Positions 44,822-54,229 of a DNA stretch of 62,234 bases are shown piece by piece. The notes below the pieces were generated by a model. It did no database searches. It was not told the origin of the DNA and was given only the letters and a program-made list of their open reading frames with translations. This DNA comes from JANPLD01 sp031426355 (GTDB taxonomy: Bacteria; Pseudomonadota; Alphaproteobacteria; Rickettsiales; UBA8987): positions 1-62,234 of the forward strand of contig JANPLD010000031.1 in NCBI GenBank assembly GCA_031426355.1, given 5' to 3'. Made by a program: the position numbers and the translations under genes. Each line of letters opens with the position of its first letter. Position 1 is the first letter of the stretch.

Positions 44822-45144
44822 TGTCCGAACCAAAACATCTTCTTATTTATGTAACTTGCTCTTCACGTGAAGAGGCAGAAAAAATATCTAATGAAGCTGT
44901 AAGATTAAAACTTGCAGCCTGCGCTAATATTGGTTCAGAAATTACTTCCATTTATGAGTGGCAGGGAAAATTAGAGAATTCAAAAGAGATTCAGCTATTT
45001 TTGAAGACCACATCCAATAATTATGCAGAATTGGAACAGCTGATAAAAAAATCACACTCTTATAAAACCCCTTGTATAATAAGCCTTGCAATTGACCAAG
45101 GTTACCCCCCATTTCTTAAATGGCTTGAAAATTCAGTAAAATAG
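44821..45144 (+). CDS. cutA: Divalent-cation tolerance protein CutA
   Basis: 107-residue trimeric ferredoxin-like protein linked to copper and divalent cation tolerance. 'YVTCSSREEAEKISNEAV', 'AACANIGSEITSIYEWQGKL', 'KTTSNNYAELEQLI' and 'SYKTPCIISLAID' match the CutA1 pattern. The A-A-C-x-N-I core and the closing 'YPPFLKWL' are family hallmarks. It overlaps the grpE stop by one base. Confidence 0.93.
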   Translation: MSEPKHLLIYVTCSSREEAEKISNEAVRLKLAACANIGSEITSIYEWQGKLENSKEIQLFLKTTSNNYAELEQLIKKSHSYKTPCIISLAIDQGYPPFLKWLENSVK

Positions 45145-45198
45145 ACTATTTGGAGAGCAGTTAAACTCCCCGAACTAAATACTTAAATCCTCAGAATA

Positions 45199-47631
45199 AT
45201 GACTCACGTTGTAATAGTAGAATCACCGGCAAAGTGCAAAAGTATCAACAAATATCTCGGCAAAGATTATAAGGTACTGGCTTCTTACGGTCACATACGT
45301 GATCTCCCTTCTAAAAACGGCTCTGTTCTCCCTGAGAAAGATTTTGAAATGAAATATCAGGTTGCCCCTGATTCAAAAAAGAACGTCAAGGCTATTGAAG
45401 ATGCAATGAAAGGCGCAAAATCCCTGATACTTGCAACCGATCCTGACCGCGAAGGTGAAGCTATTTCTTGGCACGTATATGATGTTCTCCGCAAGGACAA
45501 AATAATTGATGCAAAATTCCCGGTGAAAAGGGTATCATTCAATTCGATCACTAAAGAGGCCGTACTCAGTGCCATGGCTAACCCGCGCGAGATTGATATG
45601 AATTTGGTCAACTCCCAGCAGGCACGCCGCGCACTTGATTACCTCGTTGGTTTCAGCCTGTCACCTATTCTCTGGAGGAAACTTCCGGGCAGCCGTTCAG
45701 CCGGCCGTGTTCAGTCAGTTGCGCTTCGCCTTATCTGCGAACGTGAAAATGAGATCGAAAAATTCATAGCTCAGGAATATTGGAGTATTTCTGCATTGTT
45801 TGAAAATTCTGTAGCTAGTTTAATACCTGCAAACCTTACTTATGCTGAAGGTAAAAAACTCGACAAACTTTCAGTCTCAAATAAAGGCACCGCAGATACA
45901 TATCTGGAAGAAATAAGAAAACGTAAATTCACTATAGGTGAAGTTGAGAAGAAAAAGATATTCAGGAACCCAAAACCACCTTTCACGACCTCCACCCTTC
46001 AACAGGAAGCTTCTAGGAAATTAGGTTTTACCGCTTCAAGAACCATGATGCTTGCCCAGAGATTATATGAAGGCGTGCAAATAGGTTCTGAAACTACAGG
46101 TCTTATTACATATATGAGAACGGACGGCGTGACTGTTGCCCCTGAAGCAATTGACAGAACACGCTCTACAATTAAAAGTAATTTTGGCGATAAATATCTT
46201 CCTGAAAAACCAAAATTATATACCTCAAAACAGAAGAATGCACAAGAAGCGCACGAAGCCATCCGCCCTACAGATTCCGCCCGCACCCCGCAAATGGCAG
46301 AGCAATATCTCGATAAAGACCAGTTCAGATTATATGAACTCATTTGGAAAAGGATGATGGCTAGCCAAATGGAAGCAGCTATTTTCAATCAAGTTGCCGC
46401 AGACATAAAAAGCGAAGATAAAAAATTCGTTTTCCGCGCAGTTGGTAACGTAATCGAATTTGACGGATTCTTAAAACTATATCACGAAGATGTTGATGAT
46501 GGTGAGGATGAAGATAGCGAAAAACTCTTACCCGATCTTAAAGAAGGCGAAACACTCAGCTTCTCCAAAAAAGCACAGAACGATAATGATAACGCCAATC
46601 CAAATGCAGAACAGCATTTCACTCAGCCACCTCCACGCTTTAATGAAGCAAGTTTAGTTAAAAGGTTAGAGGAACTTAGCATCGGCAGACCATCTACTTA
46701 CGCTTCAATAATCTCCATACTTTCAGACAGAGGCTATTGCAGACTCGATAAAAGACGTTTCTACCCTGAACCACGCGGCCGTATAGTTACTGGCTTCCTT
46801 GAAGAATATTTCCGCAAATATGTGGAATATGATTTCACCGCCGACCTTGAAGACCAGCTTGATCTTGTCTCTGACGGAAAAGTTAAATGGAAAGATCTCC
46901 TCCAGAATTTTTGGGTAAGTTTCAAAGGCAATATTGATGCCGCAACTGAGATAACCATCACCGATGTTATCAATAAGCTTGAAGCTTCCCTTCAATGGAT
47001 ATTTGGCGAAGGTGTTGGTGAAGACCACAAACACTGCCCTTCATGTAAAACTGGAACATTAGGATTAAAACTCAGTAAATTTGGCCCATTCATTGGCTGC
47101 TCAAATTATCCTGAATGTAATTACACCAAAAAGATCGAAGGTGAATCTGCAACTAAAGTTGACGGAGAAAACCCTGAAGAGGCCGAAACAGATGAGAACG
47201 GCAAAAAAATATTCAAAAAATTCGAGGATATAAACCTCGGTGCCAATTCTGTAACTGGTGCTGACATGGTCATAAAAAGAGGTCCATATGGCCTCTATAT
47301 CCAACTCGGCGAAGCAAAAGGTAAAGAAAAACCAAAACGTACTTCATTGCCTAAAGGTATCAAACCTGAAGATGTTACTAAAGAGAAAGCAGAAGAGCTA
47401 CTTAGTCTTCCTAGGGAACTCGGAAACAACCCTGATGGTAAAAAAGTTATCGCATCGATCGGTATGTTCGGCCCTTATGTTTCCAGTGATAAAATTTTTG
47501 CTTCTATAAAAGCAGAACAATTATTTGAAATTGACCTTGATGAAGCATTAGTGCTGATAGCTGAAAAGGCTGCTAAACCAAAAGGAAATCGTCGCGGTGG
47601 TGGTGGTTTTAAAAAGAAGAAGAAAAGCTAA
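45199..47631 (+). CDS. topA: DNA topoisomerase I (type IA)
   Basis: Relaxes negatively supercoiled DNA. The TOPRIM domain opens with 'VIVESPAKCKSINKYLG' and includes 'LATDPDREGEAISWH'. The nucleophilic tyrosine is in 'GLITYMRTDGV' (about residue 304). One C-terminal zinc finger is visible ('CPSCKTG...CSNYPEC', about 612-635), followed by two strand-rich repeats and a Gly/Lys tail ('RRGGGGFKKKKKS'). The 810-residue length fits alphaproteobacterial TopA. Its end overlaps the convergent ratA by 4 bases. Confidence 0.95.
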   Translation: MTHVVIVESPAKCKSINKYLGKDYKVLASYGHIRDLPSKNGSVLPEKDFEMKYQVAPDSKKNVKAIEDAMKGAKSLILATDPDREGEAISWHVYDVLRKDKIIDAKFPVKRVSFNSITKEAVLSAMANPREIDMNLVNSQQARRALDYLVGFSLSPILWRKLPGSRSAGRVQSVALRLICERENEIEKFIAQEYWSISALFENSVASLIPANLTYAEGKKLDKLSVSNKGTADTYLEEIRKRKFTIGEVEKKKIFRNPKPPFTTSTLQQEASRKLGFTASRTMMLAQRLYEGVQIGSETTGLITYMRTDGVTVAPEAIDRTRSTIKSNFGDKYLPEKPKLYTSKQKNAQEAHEAIRPTDSARTPQMAEQYLDKDQFRLYELIWKRMMASQMEAAIFNQVAADIKSEDKKFVFRAVGNVIEFDGFLKLYHEDVDDGEDEDSEKLLPDLKEGETLSFSKKAQNDNDNANPNAEQHFTQPPPRFNEASLVKRLEELSIGRPSTYASIISILSDRGYCRLDKRRFYPEPRGRIVTGFLEEYFRKYVEYDFTADLEDQLDLVSDGKVKWKDLLQNFWVSFKGNIDAATEITITDVINKLEASLQWIFGEGVGEDHKHCPSCKTGTLGLKLSKFGPFIGCSNYPECNYTKKIEGESATKVDGENPEEAETDENGKKIFKKFEDINLGANSVTGADMVIKRGPYGLYIQLGEAKGKEKPKRTSLPKGIKPEDVTKEKAEELLSLPRELGNNPDGKKVIASIGMFGPYVSSDKIFASIKAEQLFEIDLDEALVLIAEKAAKPKGNRRGGGGFKKKKKS

Positions 47632-48086
47632 TCACTCAATAATTCATCTGCCCTTTTGGAAAAAGCTTCTGCCATTTTATTGGTGGCTTTCTGAAATAAT
47701 CCGCCGATCAGCTTTTCAAGAATTATTGAATTAAATTTGAAATCCAGTTCAAAAACTATTTCCGTATCTCCTTCTAAAGTTTCACTGAATATCCAGTTAT
47801 TATTTAGATAATTAAATGGCCCCTCAACTAAGCTGGTTTTAATTTTATAAGTTTTGCTTTCACCTTCAGGATAAAATAATTCTACTTTAGAAGAATATTT
47901 CTGGCTGAAAGCTTTAAAGCTCACCAGCAATTCTGCAATGAGCCAATTTCCTTTACTATTGATTTCCAAAATTCTCGCGCCAGAAACCCATGGCAAAAAT
48001 TCTGGGTATGATTTTACATCAGCAACAATATCAAAAAGTTCCTTGGTTTTGTGGTTAGATATTACTTTACTATAATGCTCTGGCAC
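47628..48086 (-). CDS. ratA: RatA/COQ10-type START-like lipid-binding protein
   Basis: 152-residue START-like fold protein. 'HYSKVISNHKTKELFDIVADVKSYPEFLPWV' in pieces, 'LLVSFKAFSQKYSSKVELF' and 'FELDFKFNSIILEKLIGGLF' match the coenzyme Q-binding COQ10 / RatA family. In mitochondria and alphaproteobacteria these proteins bind ubiquinone and support respiration; the E. coli homologue was named for a ribosome association toxin effect. The COQ10-like role seems more likely here, but that is inference. Confidence 0.88.
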   Translation of the reverse strand: MPEHYSKVISNHKTKELFDIVADVKSYPEFLPWVSGARILEINSKGNWLIAELLVSFKAFSQKYSSKVELFYPEGESKTYKIKTSLVEGPFNYLNNNWIFSETLEGDTEIVFELDFKFNSIILEKLIGGLFQKATNKMAEAFSKRADELLSD

Positions 48087-48150
48087 TGCTTAGTTGATTC
48101 ATATTTCTAATAATCTATAATTAAGAATTCATAATAAAGAATCAACTTAA

Positions 48151-49176
48151 ATGAGAATTTTGGGTATAGAAACAAGCTGTGATGAAACTGCTGCTGCTAT
48201 TGTTGATAGTGATAGAAATATATTGTCAAATATAGTTTACTCACAAATCTCCGAACATAAAGCTTACGGTGGAGTTGTACCTGAAATAGCTTCCCGCGCC
48301 CACATAGATAAGATAGAAGAAGTTATTGAAGAGTCCCTCCAAAAAGCAAATACAAAACTTGATGATATTGATGGAATCGCCGTAACTGCCGGCCCGGGAT
48401 TAATAGGTGGCTTAATAGTCGGCCTTATGACAGCCAAAGGAATTGCCGCCGCAAAAAATAAACCGCTAATATGTGTTAACCATTTAGAAGGCCATAGCCT
48501 CACCTGCAGGCTTACTGATAATGTAGCTTTTCCCTTTTTACTACTTCTTGTATCAGGTGGCCACTGCCAGTTTATTCTGGCTAAAGATGTTGGCGATTAT
48601 AAATTACTCGGCGAAACATTAGATGATGCAGCAGGGGAAGCCTTTGACAAAACAGCAAAATTGCTTGGCCTGGATTATCCCGGTGGCCCTGCAATAGAAA
48701 AGGCAGCTTTAAAAGGAAATGAAAATGCCTTTAAATTTACCATGCCATTATTAGGAACACCTAATTGTAACTTCTCATTTTCAGGACTTAAAACAGCCGT
48801 ACTAAGAGAAGTTGAAAAACTGGGAGAACAAAATTTAAACCAAAATATAATTGAAGACGTCTCAGCCTCCTTTCAGAAAACCGTAGCAAATATAATTTGC
48901 GACAGGTTAAAAAATGCAGTTAAAGCCGCAAGGATTTTATCTCCTGATCTTAAAAACTTTGTTATCTCTGGCGGAGTTGCTGCTAACAAATATATTAACC
49001 AAAAACTTCGCAATGAAGTTGTCCATTATAATTTACAGTTTTACGCTCCTCCATTAAATCTTTGTACTGATAATGCTGCTATGATAGCCTGGGCTGGCTT
49101 AGAAAGATTTAGAAAAGGTTATATTTCATCACTTGATTTTATACCAAAAGCCCGATGGAGCTTAGAAGGAATATGA
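48151..49176 (+). CDS. tsaD: tRNA threonylcarbamoyltransferase subunit TsaD
   Basis: Catalytic subunit transferring threonylcarbamoyl to A37 of ANN-decoding tRNAs. 'ILGIETSCDETAAAIVD' (ASKHA phosphate 1), the metal histidines in 'VNHLEGHSLT' (about 111-115), 'LLLVSGGHCQFI' and 'FSFSGLKTAVLRE' are canonical. The 341-residue length is standard. The stop overlaps the following ATG as ATGA. Its product t6A is the substrate of MtaB encoded at 42131. Confidence 0.96.
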   Translation: MRILGIETSCDETAAAIVDSDRNILSNIVYSQISEHKAYGGVVPEIASRAHIDKIEEVIEESLQKANTKLDDIDGIAVTAGPGLIGGLIVGLMTAKGIAAAKNKPLICVNHLEGHSLTCRLTDNVAFPFLLLLVSGGHCQFILAKDVGDYKLLGETLDDAAGEAFDKTAKLLGLDYPGGPAIEKAALKGNENAFKFTMPLLGTPNCNFSFSGLKTAVLREVEKLGEQNLNQNIIEDVSASFQKTVANIICDRLKNAVKAARILSPDLKNFVISGGVAANKYINQKLRNEVVHYNLQFYAPPLNLCTDNAAMIAWAGLERFRKGYISSLDFIPKARWSLEGI

Positions 49177-49355
49177 TATTCGAATTCACTAAACTTGGTA
49201 CATATGTAAAAGTTTGTGCCGTTGATGAGGAAACAGGATTAGAAGCTATAGTCACCTGCCCTGCAACTCTATCCCGCTCCAACATGGAACAACACGCGAT
49301 TAATCGTTTGAACTATTTAAAAAAGAAGAAAAAAGAAAAAGATGGATATACCTGA
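49173..49355 (+). CDS. Small conserved protein, DUF6898-like
   Basis: 60 residues from the ATG at 49173, overlapping the tsaD stop as ATGA. 'IFEFTKLGTYVKVCAVDEETGLEAIVTCPA' resembles a small alphaproteobacterial family (DUF6898, by memory) with a 'FEF-x(2)-G-x(2)-VKV-x-A-D-x(2)-TG' pattern. A helix and a lysine-rich tail ('YLKKKKKEKDGY') follow. It has no signal peptide. The overlap indicates co-translation with tsaD; function unknown. Confidence 0.75.
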   Translation: MIFEFTKLGTYVKVCAVDEETGLEAIVTCPATLSRSNMEQHAINRLNYLKKKKKEKDGYT

Positions 49356-49388
49356 ACTATCTTCAAACTTTAAACATCAAACTATAAA

Positions 49389-50490
49389 CTATTTTACCCT
49401 TTCGCCAGACAACCATGAATTCATGAACCCTTGCAGGTTCCCGTCTAAAACTCCGCTAGTATCAGAAGTTTCAAAACCGGTACGAAGATCTTTCACCATC
49501 TGGTAAGGATGTAGGACATAAGAACGTATCTGATTACCCCAGCTATTATCAGATTTATCATTTTCAGCCGCCTGTTTTTCAGCTTCACGTTTCTTTAATT
49601 CCTGCTCATATAATTTCGCGCGGAGCATTCTGAATGCCTCAGCTTTATTAGCATGTTGTGAACGTGAGTTCTGGCATGAGACAACTATATTTGTCGGTAT
49701 ATGAGTAATACGTATCGCTGACTCCGTTTTATTAACGTGCTGTCCACCCGCCCCTGAAGAGCGCAAAGTATCAATGCGAAGGTCTTTATCTTCGATCTTT
49801 ATATCAATATCATCATCAACTTCCGGATATACAGTTACTGATGCAAAACTTGTATGCCTCTTCGCATTTGAATCAAAAGGAGAGATACGAACTAATCTGT
49901 GGATACCATTCTCACTCTTGAGCCACCCATAAGCATTTTCACCAATTATATGAACGGTTGATGATTTTATTCCCGCGCTATCACCTTCAAGCTCATCTAA
50001 TATTTCCGTTTTAAAGCCATTAGCTTCAGCCCACCTTAGATACATACGGAGCAGCATACTTGCCCAGTCACAGCTTTCAGTTCCGCCTGCTCCACTGTGA
50101 ACCTCTAAGAACGCATGATTACTATCTGCTTCCCCTGTGAATAATGCCTCTAACTCAAATCTTTTAGCTGATTTTTCAAGAACGATAAATCCCTGCTCAG
50201 CTTCTATCAAGCTTTGGTTGTCATGTGCTTCCTCAGCAAGTGACTTCAAAGCTTCCATATCCTCAAGCTCACATATGAGTTTTTTGTATCTCTTGAGTTT
50301 ATTTTCAATAATTGATTTTTCTTTAAGTACTATCTGAGCCGCTTTTGGCTCATTCCAGAAATTATCCTTAGCTGCTTCTTCCTCTAATTCTTTAAGCCGA
50401 GCCTCAAGTGCGGGCTGGTCAAAGACACCTCGCAATAGTCTCAAAAGACCGTTTTATATTTTTTATTGCCTCAAATGCTTCAGATTTCAT
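49389..50490 (-). CDS. prfB: Peptide chain release factor 2, with programmed +1 frameshift
   Basis: RF2 releases peptides at UGA and UAA. The gene starts at ATG 50490 and reads 23 codons ('MKSEAFEAIKNIKRSFETIA...') to CTT, then meets an in-frame TGA at 50421-50419. Skipping one base after CTT continues as 'DQPALEARLKELEEEA', giving 366 residues, the normal RF2 length. The SPF-type anticodon region and 'GAGGQHVNKTESAIRITH' (catalytic GGQ) are in the downstream part. The coding sequence is therefore 50490-50422 joined to 50420-49389. Starting at the TTG at 50444 in the second frame would be an artefact. Confidence 0.94.
50419..50434 (-). promoter_or_regulatory. RF2 autoregulatory frameshift site
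   Basis: On the minus strand the bases read GCGAGGTGTCTTTGA, with C following. CTT TGA C is the classical slippery CUU-UGA-C of prfB. An SD-like GAGG three bases before CTT corresponds to the internal Shine-Dalgarno stimulator of E. coli (AGGGGG). Low RF2 slows UGA reading and favours the +1 slip, so RF2 controls its own synthesis. Confidence 0.92.
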
Positions 50491-50531
50491 AATTGTTGCT
50501 AGTTACAAGTGATTGGTTTATAGCAATAATT
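50491..50531. repeat. Inverted repeat between prfB and der
   Basis: AATTGTTGCTA (50491-50501) pairs with TAGCAATAATT (50521-50531) with a single mismatch around a 19-base loop. It fills most of the 62-base gap between the divergent starts of prfB and der. It could be a shared operator, or, like the serB-miaA repeat, part of a degenerate intergenic family. Confidence 0.5.
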
Positions 50532-50552
50532 CTTAAGTTATCAATCAGAGAA

Positions 50553-51911
50553 ATGTTCAAGATCGCGATCATAGGCAGGCCAAATGTTGGCAAATCAACG
50601 CTTTTCAATAGACTGGCAGGCTCAAGGCTTGCATTAGTACATGATAAGCCGGGCCTTACACGTGACCGCAAAGAAACTAAAGTTGAGATCGGTGACCTTA
50701 ATTTCACCATCATTGATACTGCCGGGCTTGAGCTTGCAAAGCATGGTTCTATGGAAGAGCTAATGATGGCTCAGACTGATAAAGCTATAGAAATGGCAGA
50801 CATAACTTTATTCATAACTGATGGCCGCGCTGGCCTCACACCGGAAGATCAACATTTTGCCAGAAAAATACGTAGAAGTAAAAAACCTGTTGTTGCCGTT
50901 GTTAACAAATGTGAAAATGAAAGGCGCGCACCCGGAATTTTCGAAGCTTATTCCTTAGGTTTTGGTGAACCGATCATAATGTCAGCGGAACATGGCCTAG
51001 GCATGGGCGATCTTTACGACAGGATCATGGAAATAGCCGAAAAAGAAGACCTTAACATTACTGGCGAAGAAGAACCAGATGATGGCCTACTTAAACTTGC
51101 GATTATCGGCAGACCTAACGTTGGCAAATCAACTTTATTTAACAGCATAATTGGCGATTACCGCTCTATCACTTCTGATGTTGCAGGAACAACTAGAGAT
51201 ACTGTTTTCATTGATACAGAATTTGAAGGTAAAAAGATTAAGTTATATGATACTGCTGGTATCCGCAGGAAACACAAACACGGCGAGATCGAAGAAGAAC
51301 TTTCAGTTGATGATACTGTAAAATGTCTGAACGTTACCAATATTGCAATACTTGTTATTGATGCTGAAACCGGAATGGATAAACAGGATTTACATTTGGC
51401 TGATCTTATATTCACTGAAGGAAAAGGAATGATAATTGCCCTTAACAAATGGGATAAACTTGATGTTGAGCAGCGCGAAATAATGCTCGAAAAAATTAAA
51501 AACCTTCTAGATTATTCTTTCCATCAGGGAAAGAACGTACCTTATTTCTTTATTTCCGCTCTTGAAAAACGTGGTATTGATAAAGTTTTACGAAGTGTGT
51601 TTGATGTTTACGAACACTGGAATATCAAAATATCCACTTCAAAAATCAACAAATGGCTTGAACACGTAACTGAAGAGAACGTTCCGCCAATGTGCGCCGG
51701 TAGACGCGTCAAATTTAAATACGCAACCCAGACAGCTTCACGCCCACCAAGGATAACTATTTTCAGTAATAGTTTCCTCAAAGATTTCCCTGAAAGTTAC
51801 GTAAGATATCTGATAAACACCTTCAAAAAGGAATTTGAACTCAAAGGCACCCCAGTTCGCATCTCTCTTAAAAAGACCAACAACCCTTTCGCCGAAACTC
51901 CTGAGGATTAA
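50553..51911 (+). CDS. der: Ribosome assembly GTPase Der (EngA)
   Basis: Essential tandem GTPase of 50S subunit maturation. Two G domains each carry a P-loop 'IIGRPNVGKSTLFN' (starts near residues 6 and 183), with 'DTAG' and 'NKCE/NKWD' motifs. A C-terminal KH-like domain follows ('RRVKFKYATQTASRPPRITIFSN'). I start at the ATG at 50553 (452 residues), because the extra 20 residues from an upstream start would precede the strand that always opens Der. It is divergent from prfB. Confidence 0.95.
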   Translation: MFKIAIIGRPNVGKSTLFNRLAGSRLALVHDKPGLTRDRKETKVEIGDLNFTIIDTAGLELAKHGSMEELMMAQTDKAIEMADITLFITDGRAGLTPEDQHFARKIRRSKKPVVAVVNKCENERRAPGIFEAYSLGFGEPIIMSAEHGLGMGDLYDRIMEIAEKEDLNITGEEEPDDGLLKLAIIGRPNVGKSTLFNSIIGDYRSITSDVAGTTRDTVFIDTEFEGKKIKLYDTAGIRRKHKHGEIEEELSVDDTVKCLNVTNIAILVIDAETGMDKQDLHLADLIFTEGKGMIIALNKWDKLDVEQREIMLEKIKNLLDYSFHQGKNVPYFFISALEKRGIDKVLRSVFDVYEHWNIKISTSKINKWLEHVTEENVPPMCAGRRVKFKYATQTASRPPRITIFSNSFLKDFPESYVRYLINTFKKEFELKGTPVRISLKKTNNPFAETPED

Positions 51912-52080
51912 CCTATATTGACCTTATAATTAATTTATAATTGCTATATTTCAATAAGATAATGGCATTAGTCTTAAGCAATTAAAATTAAATCAGCTTA
52001 AAAGTGACCGCCCTTATTTTTATCTAGCTTTTATAGCAATTTTAATATAAATTAACTAGAATTTAACCTTAGTATGCGAT

Positions 52081-53688
52081 ATGACTGATATAGGCGATAA
52101 ACTTAATAAGTTTAGACTTCTAAAAAAATTTATTTTTGAAACACCAGGAATTATTATAAATGAAGATCAGAAAAAAGCTTTAGAAGAAAATTTAGTAACA
52201 TCAATAAAAAACTCAAACCCAAAGTTGAATGACACAGATATTCGCCATATAGAATGGCTACTAGAGGAGTCAGAGAAACCTTGGCATGACAAAAAATCCG
52301 TAAATTTAGTTGATGCTGAATTAGACAAAAGGTTGAAGATATTTGACGAAATAATATCAACAAATCAAAAGGTGTTCTCCTATAAGTGTGCATCCAAATC
52401 AGATGAAATAGAGAAAGCTTTAGCCGAATACAAAAAAACCTATAACAAAATTTATGAAGAAGATGGGATTTTCACAAAATCCTGCAGAAAAAAATTAACA
52501 AAAATTCAAGATGGCGATCCTGATTATTTAGGGCTGGAAAGCTCACAAATGTCCAAATCAAAACCCATCGAAGATTGGCATAAAGAATTAAAAAATGCAA
52601 ATTCTACAATAGATGAAATTTCTACTAAATTTTATTCTCTTAAAAAAGGTTTTTCTGACAAAAACACTGACTCTGAAGAAATTACTGGAATCTTGCGCTT
52701 ACAACCAATTATAGCAAGAAGTAACAATTATGTTAAAAATTTTTTAGATAATTTGGAGTATACTTACCTGGGAAAACTTAGAGAAGAGTTTGTTAAGGAA
52801 AATACAATTCAAATAATAAACTCAGCTAATATTAACGAAACAGTTGCAGTGATAGGTAATTTTGAAAATATTGTAGACGGTATAATAAAAACTAAAAATA
52901 AGTTTGCCAATACAAAGCCTACCGTTACTATAGACGGCTCTTTTAGTGATATATATACAGGAAAAGGTGGTGCAGAAATTAATGTATCTCGAGAAATACT
53001 CTCTGACTATTCTGTTACTGATATCACTCCTTACTACAGAGAAAAAGAAGATTACAGAAAACCAGCACCACTTCCTTTTCAAAGAGTTGACATTATCTCA
53101 GGTGGTAATGATAAAATTACTGTAACGCAGGCCGTTTCTGTAATTACCAATAAAAATGGATCTGATGAGGTTATCGTTTTTGATGGCTCTATTGTTAAAG
53201 TAAAAGATCCGGCACATAGTAAAATTATAGTTGCCCGACCATATGATGTATGCGGCATTCATACAGCACCTTTTACAAATATTGATAGGGTACAATTTTA
53301 TAATAATGGTAAAGATACTTATGTTGAATTTTATCATAGCGATGGAACATTAAGTAATAAACCTCATCCCATTGTTGTCCTTTCAGGAGTTCAGGCAAAT
53401 AACAAAGAGGAATTATTTAAATATTTTGATGGAATGGAAAATGCTTTGCGTGAAGCGCAAATAGGTTGCAGCGGTATTAATAGCGGTAAACCTACACTTT
53501 GCTATGGGGTTAATTATGATGACTCTATTAAAAAAAATATTAAACTACATGATACTATCCTTGATACAGAATATAAAAATATTGCTGACCTTGTTAAAGA
53601 TGCCAATAAAATATTAGGAAATCCTGAATTAACAGATTCTGTAGGAAATCCTTGGAAAGCTCCCAAAAAAGGCGTTGTAAAAGAATAA
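52081..53688 (+). CDS. Uncharacterised 535-residue protein
   Basis: Not recognised. There is no signal peptide or membrane helix. The first 270 residues are helical and charged with coiled-coil tendency. From about 290 the protein becomes strand-rich, with 'IISGGNDKITVTQAVSVI' and 'NGSDEVIVFDGSIVKVKD' (about 338-382), which weakly recall Gly/Asp beta-roll motifs. The coding sequence is more A/T-rich than its neighbours, and it stands alone, with 169 bases before it and convergent to fliS after it. It could be a lineage-specific effector or structural protein; no function can be named. Confidence 0.7.
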   Translation: MTDIGDKLNKFRLLKKFIFETPGIIINEDQKKALEENLVTSIKNSNPKLNDTDIRHIEWLLEESEKPWHDKKSVNLVDAELDKRLKIFDEIISTNQKVFSYKCASKSDEIEKALAEYKKTYNKIYEEDGIFTKSCRKKLTKIQDGDPDYLGLESSQMSKSKPIEDWHKELKNANSTIDEISTKFYSLKKGFSDKNTDSEEITGILRLQPIIARSNNYVKNFLDNLEYTYLGKLREEFVKENTIQIINSANINETVAVIGNFENIVDGIIKTKNKFANTKPTVTIDGSFSDIYTGKGGAEINVSREILSDYSVTDITPYYREKEDYRKPAPLPFQRVDIISGGNDKITVTQAVSVITNKNGSDEVIVFDGSIVKVKDPAHSKIIVARPYDVCGIHTAPFTNIDRVQFYNNGKDTYVEFYHSDGTLSNKPHPIVVLSGVQANNKEELFKYFDGMENALREAQIGCSGINSGKPTLCYGVNYDDSIKKNIKLHDTILDTEYKNIADLVKDANKILGNPELTDSVGNPWKAPKKGVVKE

Positions 53689-53696
53689 TCTAATAA

Positions 53697-54197
53697 TTAA
53701 ATACTCAGAACCATTGGTTTGTGCTCCTGCATTTCTGTCGTTTTATAATAAACGGCCATATCAGGCAAAAAATCGCTGGTCTTAGCCTCAATGATATTTG
53801 GGGTTTGCGCCAGTGCTTCTGCCTGCTCACCATCAGAAATCTTTTTAGCTTCAATAAAAGCATCACGCATCTCTTTAAGATGCTGCATGCAGAGATCCAC
53901 CATTGAAGTATCATTGGTCGAATTGATATTTATTATCCTCATACCAAGGCCGGTATACCATTCCCTTAAAGTTTCTGCTACATCGGCGCCTCTTTCCATG
54001 TCCAGAGCATCACGAAGCCCTGTAACTATCAGGAAAGCTTTTTCTAATTTGTTGTAACGGAGTTCAATATTTTCAGAAATAATAGCTTCTTTAGCCTGCT
54101 GCATAGACGATATAGCTGTATCATACAGCATCGTCAGCTGGGTGAATTTGTCTAAAGTGTGGTTAGCACTCCTGTAAGCTTTAATATTATTTATCAT
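53697..54197 (-). CDS. fliS: Flagellin export chaperone FliS
   Basis: Four-helix chaperone that caps the C-terminus of flagellin before export. 'LTMLYDTAISSMQQAKEAI' and 'YNKLEKAFLIVTGLRDALDMERGADVAETLREWYTGL' (in pieces) follow the FliS pattern. The 166 residues are about 30 longer than usual because of a C-terminal tail. The ribosome binding site is strong (AAGGGGGC). It is the last gene of the flagellin-FlaG-fliD-fliS series, with a 32-base gap after fliD. Confidence 0.85.
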   Translation of the reverse strand: MINNIKAYRSANHTLDKFTQLTMLYDTAISSMQQAKEAIISENIELRYNKLEKAFLIVTGLRDALDMERGADVAETLREWYTGLGMRIININSTNDTSMVDLCMQHLKEMRDAFIEAKKISDGEQAEALAQTPNIIEAKTSDFLPDMAVYYKTTEMQEHKPMVLSI

Positions 54198-54229
54198 ATC
54201 GCCCCCTTCCTACTTGGAATTAATTCGAA

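Noticed and set aside
50444..50490. A separate short peptide gene upstream of prfB.
   Set aside because: It is the zero-frame N-terminus of RF2 before the programmed frameshift.
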